From Corynebacterium aurimucosum ATCC 700975 (GTDB lineage Bacteria; Actinomycetota; Actinomycetes; Mycobacteriales; Mycobacteriaceae), in the NCBI RefSeq assembly GCF_007672725.1, contig NZ_VDTC01000006.1:62001-126000 (forward strand): a DNA stretch of 64,000 nt. The letters are read 5' to 3'. Both the position numbers and the translations under genes were made by a program. Of this stretch, positions 63,383 through 64,000 are shown one piece after another. Numbering within the stretch: the stretch's first letter is position 1; every line of letters begins with the position of its first letter. The notes under the pieces were generated by a model, which was given only the letters and a program-made list of their open reading frames with translations, ran no database searches and was not told the DNA's origin.

Positions 63383-64000
63383 ATGACACACAACCCGAAA
63401 CCTTCGATCACGGATATGCCGCTGAGCGAGCTTAAGTCCCTGCACCAGCTCAAGCGCGTGAACGCCGATGATGTGCGCGCGGCCGTATCGGCGCCGTTTA
63501 GGCAGTTCGCCGAACAAATTGCCGCCGCGTATAACGGCGAAGAGGTGGCCCACCCAGAGCTGAGCGCACAGGCGCGCAACGCAGCGGCCCAGGAAGAACG
63601 TGCCGCGCAGGAACGTGCCGCGCAAGAACGCGCGGCACAGGAAAAGGCAGCGCGAGCCGAAGAACAAGCCCGCCAGCGGGAACAGGCACAACGTGCCGCT
63701 GCAGCTAGTACCGCAGCAGGTGGCGTGGCGCAGGCAGGCCCCGCGCCTCAACCAGAACCGGCACAGCCAGCGGCACAGCCGCATGATTTCTTTGCCGAGT
63801 GGGAGGCACTGCAGGCCGAGGAAGAACAGAAGACCCAGGTCAACGAAGAGGACTACATCACTATCCCGGGCTTTGGGATTAAGGCGGAGTATCAGTTCCG
63901 CCAAGACCCGAACTGGGAAGCTCCCGGCATCGAATTTGAGGTTGAGGTGCCGCAAGAGGACGCGCTGGCGCAGGATTCTCACGAGGACTTTGGCTATGGC
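63383..64000 (+). CDS. Ala/Gln/Glu-rich protein, 3' end beyond the window
   Basis: ATG 63383 lies 24 bases after the previous stop and follows TAAGGAACG. 206 codons are visible and the frame is open at the edge. A helical N terminus (LSELKSLHQLKRVNADDVRA) is followed by QERAAQ repeats (about 75-95) forming a charged helix, a Pro/Gln linker and then a strand-rich section (EEDYITIPGFGIKAEYQFRQ). Not recognised; it belongs to the same operon. Confidence 0.75.
   Translation, partial: MTHNPKPSITDMPLSELKSLHQLKRVNADDVRAAVSAPFRQFAEQIAAAYNGEEVAHPELSAQARNAAAQEERAAQERAAQERAAQEKAARAEEQARQREQAQRAAAASTAAGGVAQAGPAPQPEPAQPAAQPHDFFAEWEALQAEEEQKTQVNEEDYITIPGFGIKAEYQFRQDPNWEAPGIEFEVEVPQEDALAQDSHEDFGYG

Overview
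The window looks like a chromosomal segment of a Corynebacterium-type actinobacterium carrying an integrated siphovirus-like prophage. The host call rests on gene content: an MmpL transporter, a COG0523 GTPase behind a Zur-box-like palindrome, the TyrA - TadA-associated acidic protein - TadA - CsbD - tRNA-Ser order, and WhiB-type and leaderless-type signals. It is an inference from protein families, not from a database match.

Left flank (1-1308): a zinc-type COG0523 (CobW-like) gene split by an in-frame TAA, then tRNA-Arg(ACG) with its own promoter. The tRNA is the attachment gene. A 45-bp identical repeat (1309-1353 and 39386-39430) starts in the anticodon loop and runs through CCA, bounding a prophage of about 38.1 kb.

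Prophage, left to right: (a) lysogeny arm 1354-7514: ImmA-like peptidase, a small-protein operon with a strong regulated promoter, tyrosine integrase, an AT-richer pair of unrecognised genes, a truncated RhuM gene joined to a duplicated ImmA tail, a second ImmA, and the repressor; (b) a symmetric operator/promoter region 7519-7631; (c) early genes 7666-16331: Cro-like protein, a mixed-strand stretch, excisionase-like HTH, a coiled coil, WhiB-like and multi-zinc-ribbon proteins, a replication-type HNH protein and an HNH nuclease; (d) head genes 16447-24301: terminases, portal, a MuF head protein fused to an EndoU-type nuclease toxin with a likely immunity gene, scaffold, capsid, connectors; (e) tail genes 24344-37193, including two likely programmed -1 frameshifts, a 1939-residue tape measure with an internal peptidase and a modular collagen-like fibre; (f) lysis genes 37437-39305 (amidase, r1t-type holin, two further membrane proteins) up to attR.

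Right flank (39431-64000): two tandem secreted paralogs, a membrane acyltransferase-like protein, a membrane-anchored trypsin-like protease, tyrA, tadA and its partner, csbD, tRNA-Ser(CGA), an MFS transporter, mmpL, tgt with an adjacent queuosine-precursor transporter (yhhQ type), a lipoprotein and an antitoxin-like small gene. The window ends in a five-gene, operon-like block (53266-64000): a glycine/FG-rich membrane protein, a secreted-and-anchored VWA protein, a giant tubulin-like protein, a giant two-TM protein, and a partial Ala/Gln/Glu-rich protein. The tubulin-like protein and the next gene end in nearly the same short C-terminal peptide. This block and the MuF-EndoU/immunity pair are the best candidates for interesting, poorly described biology.
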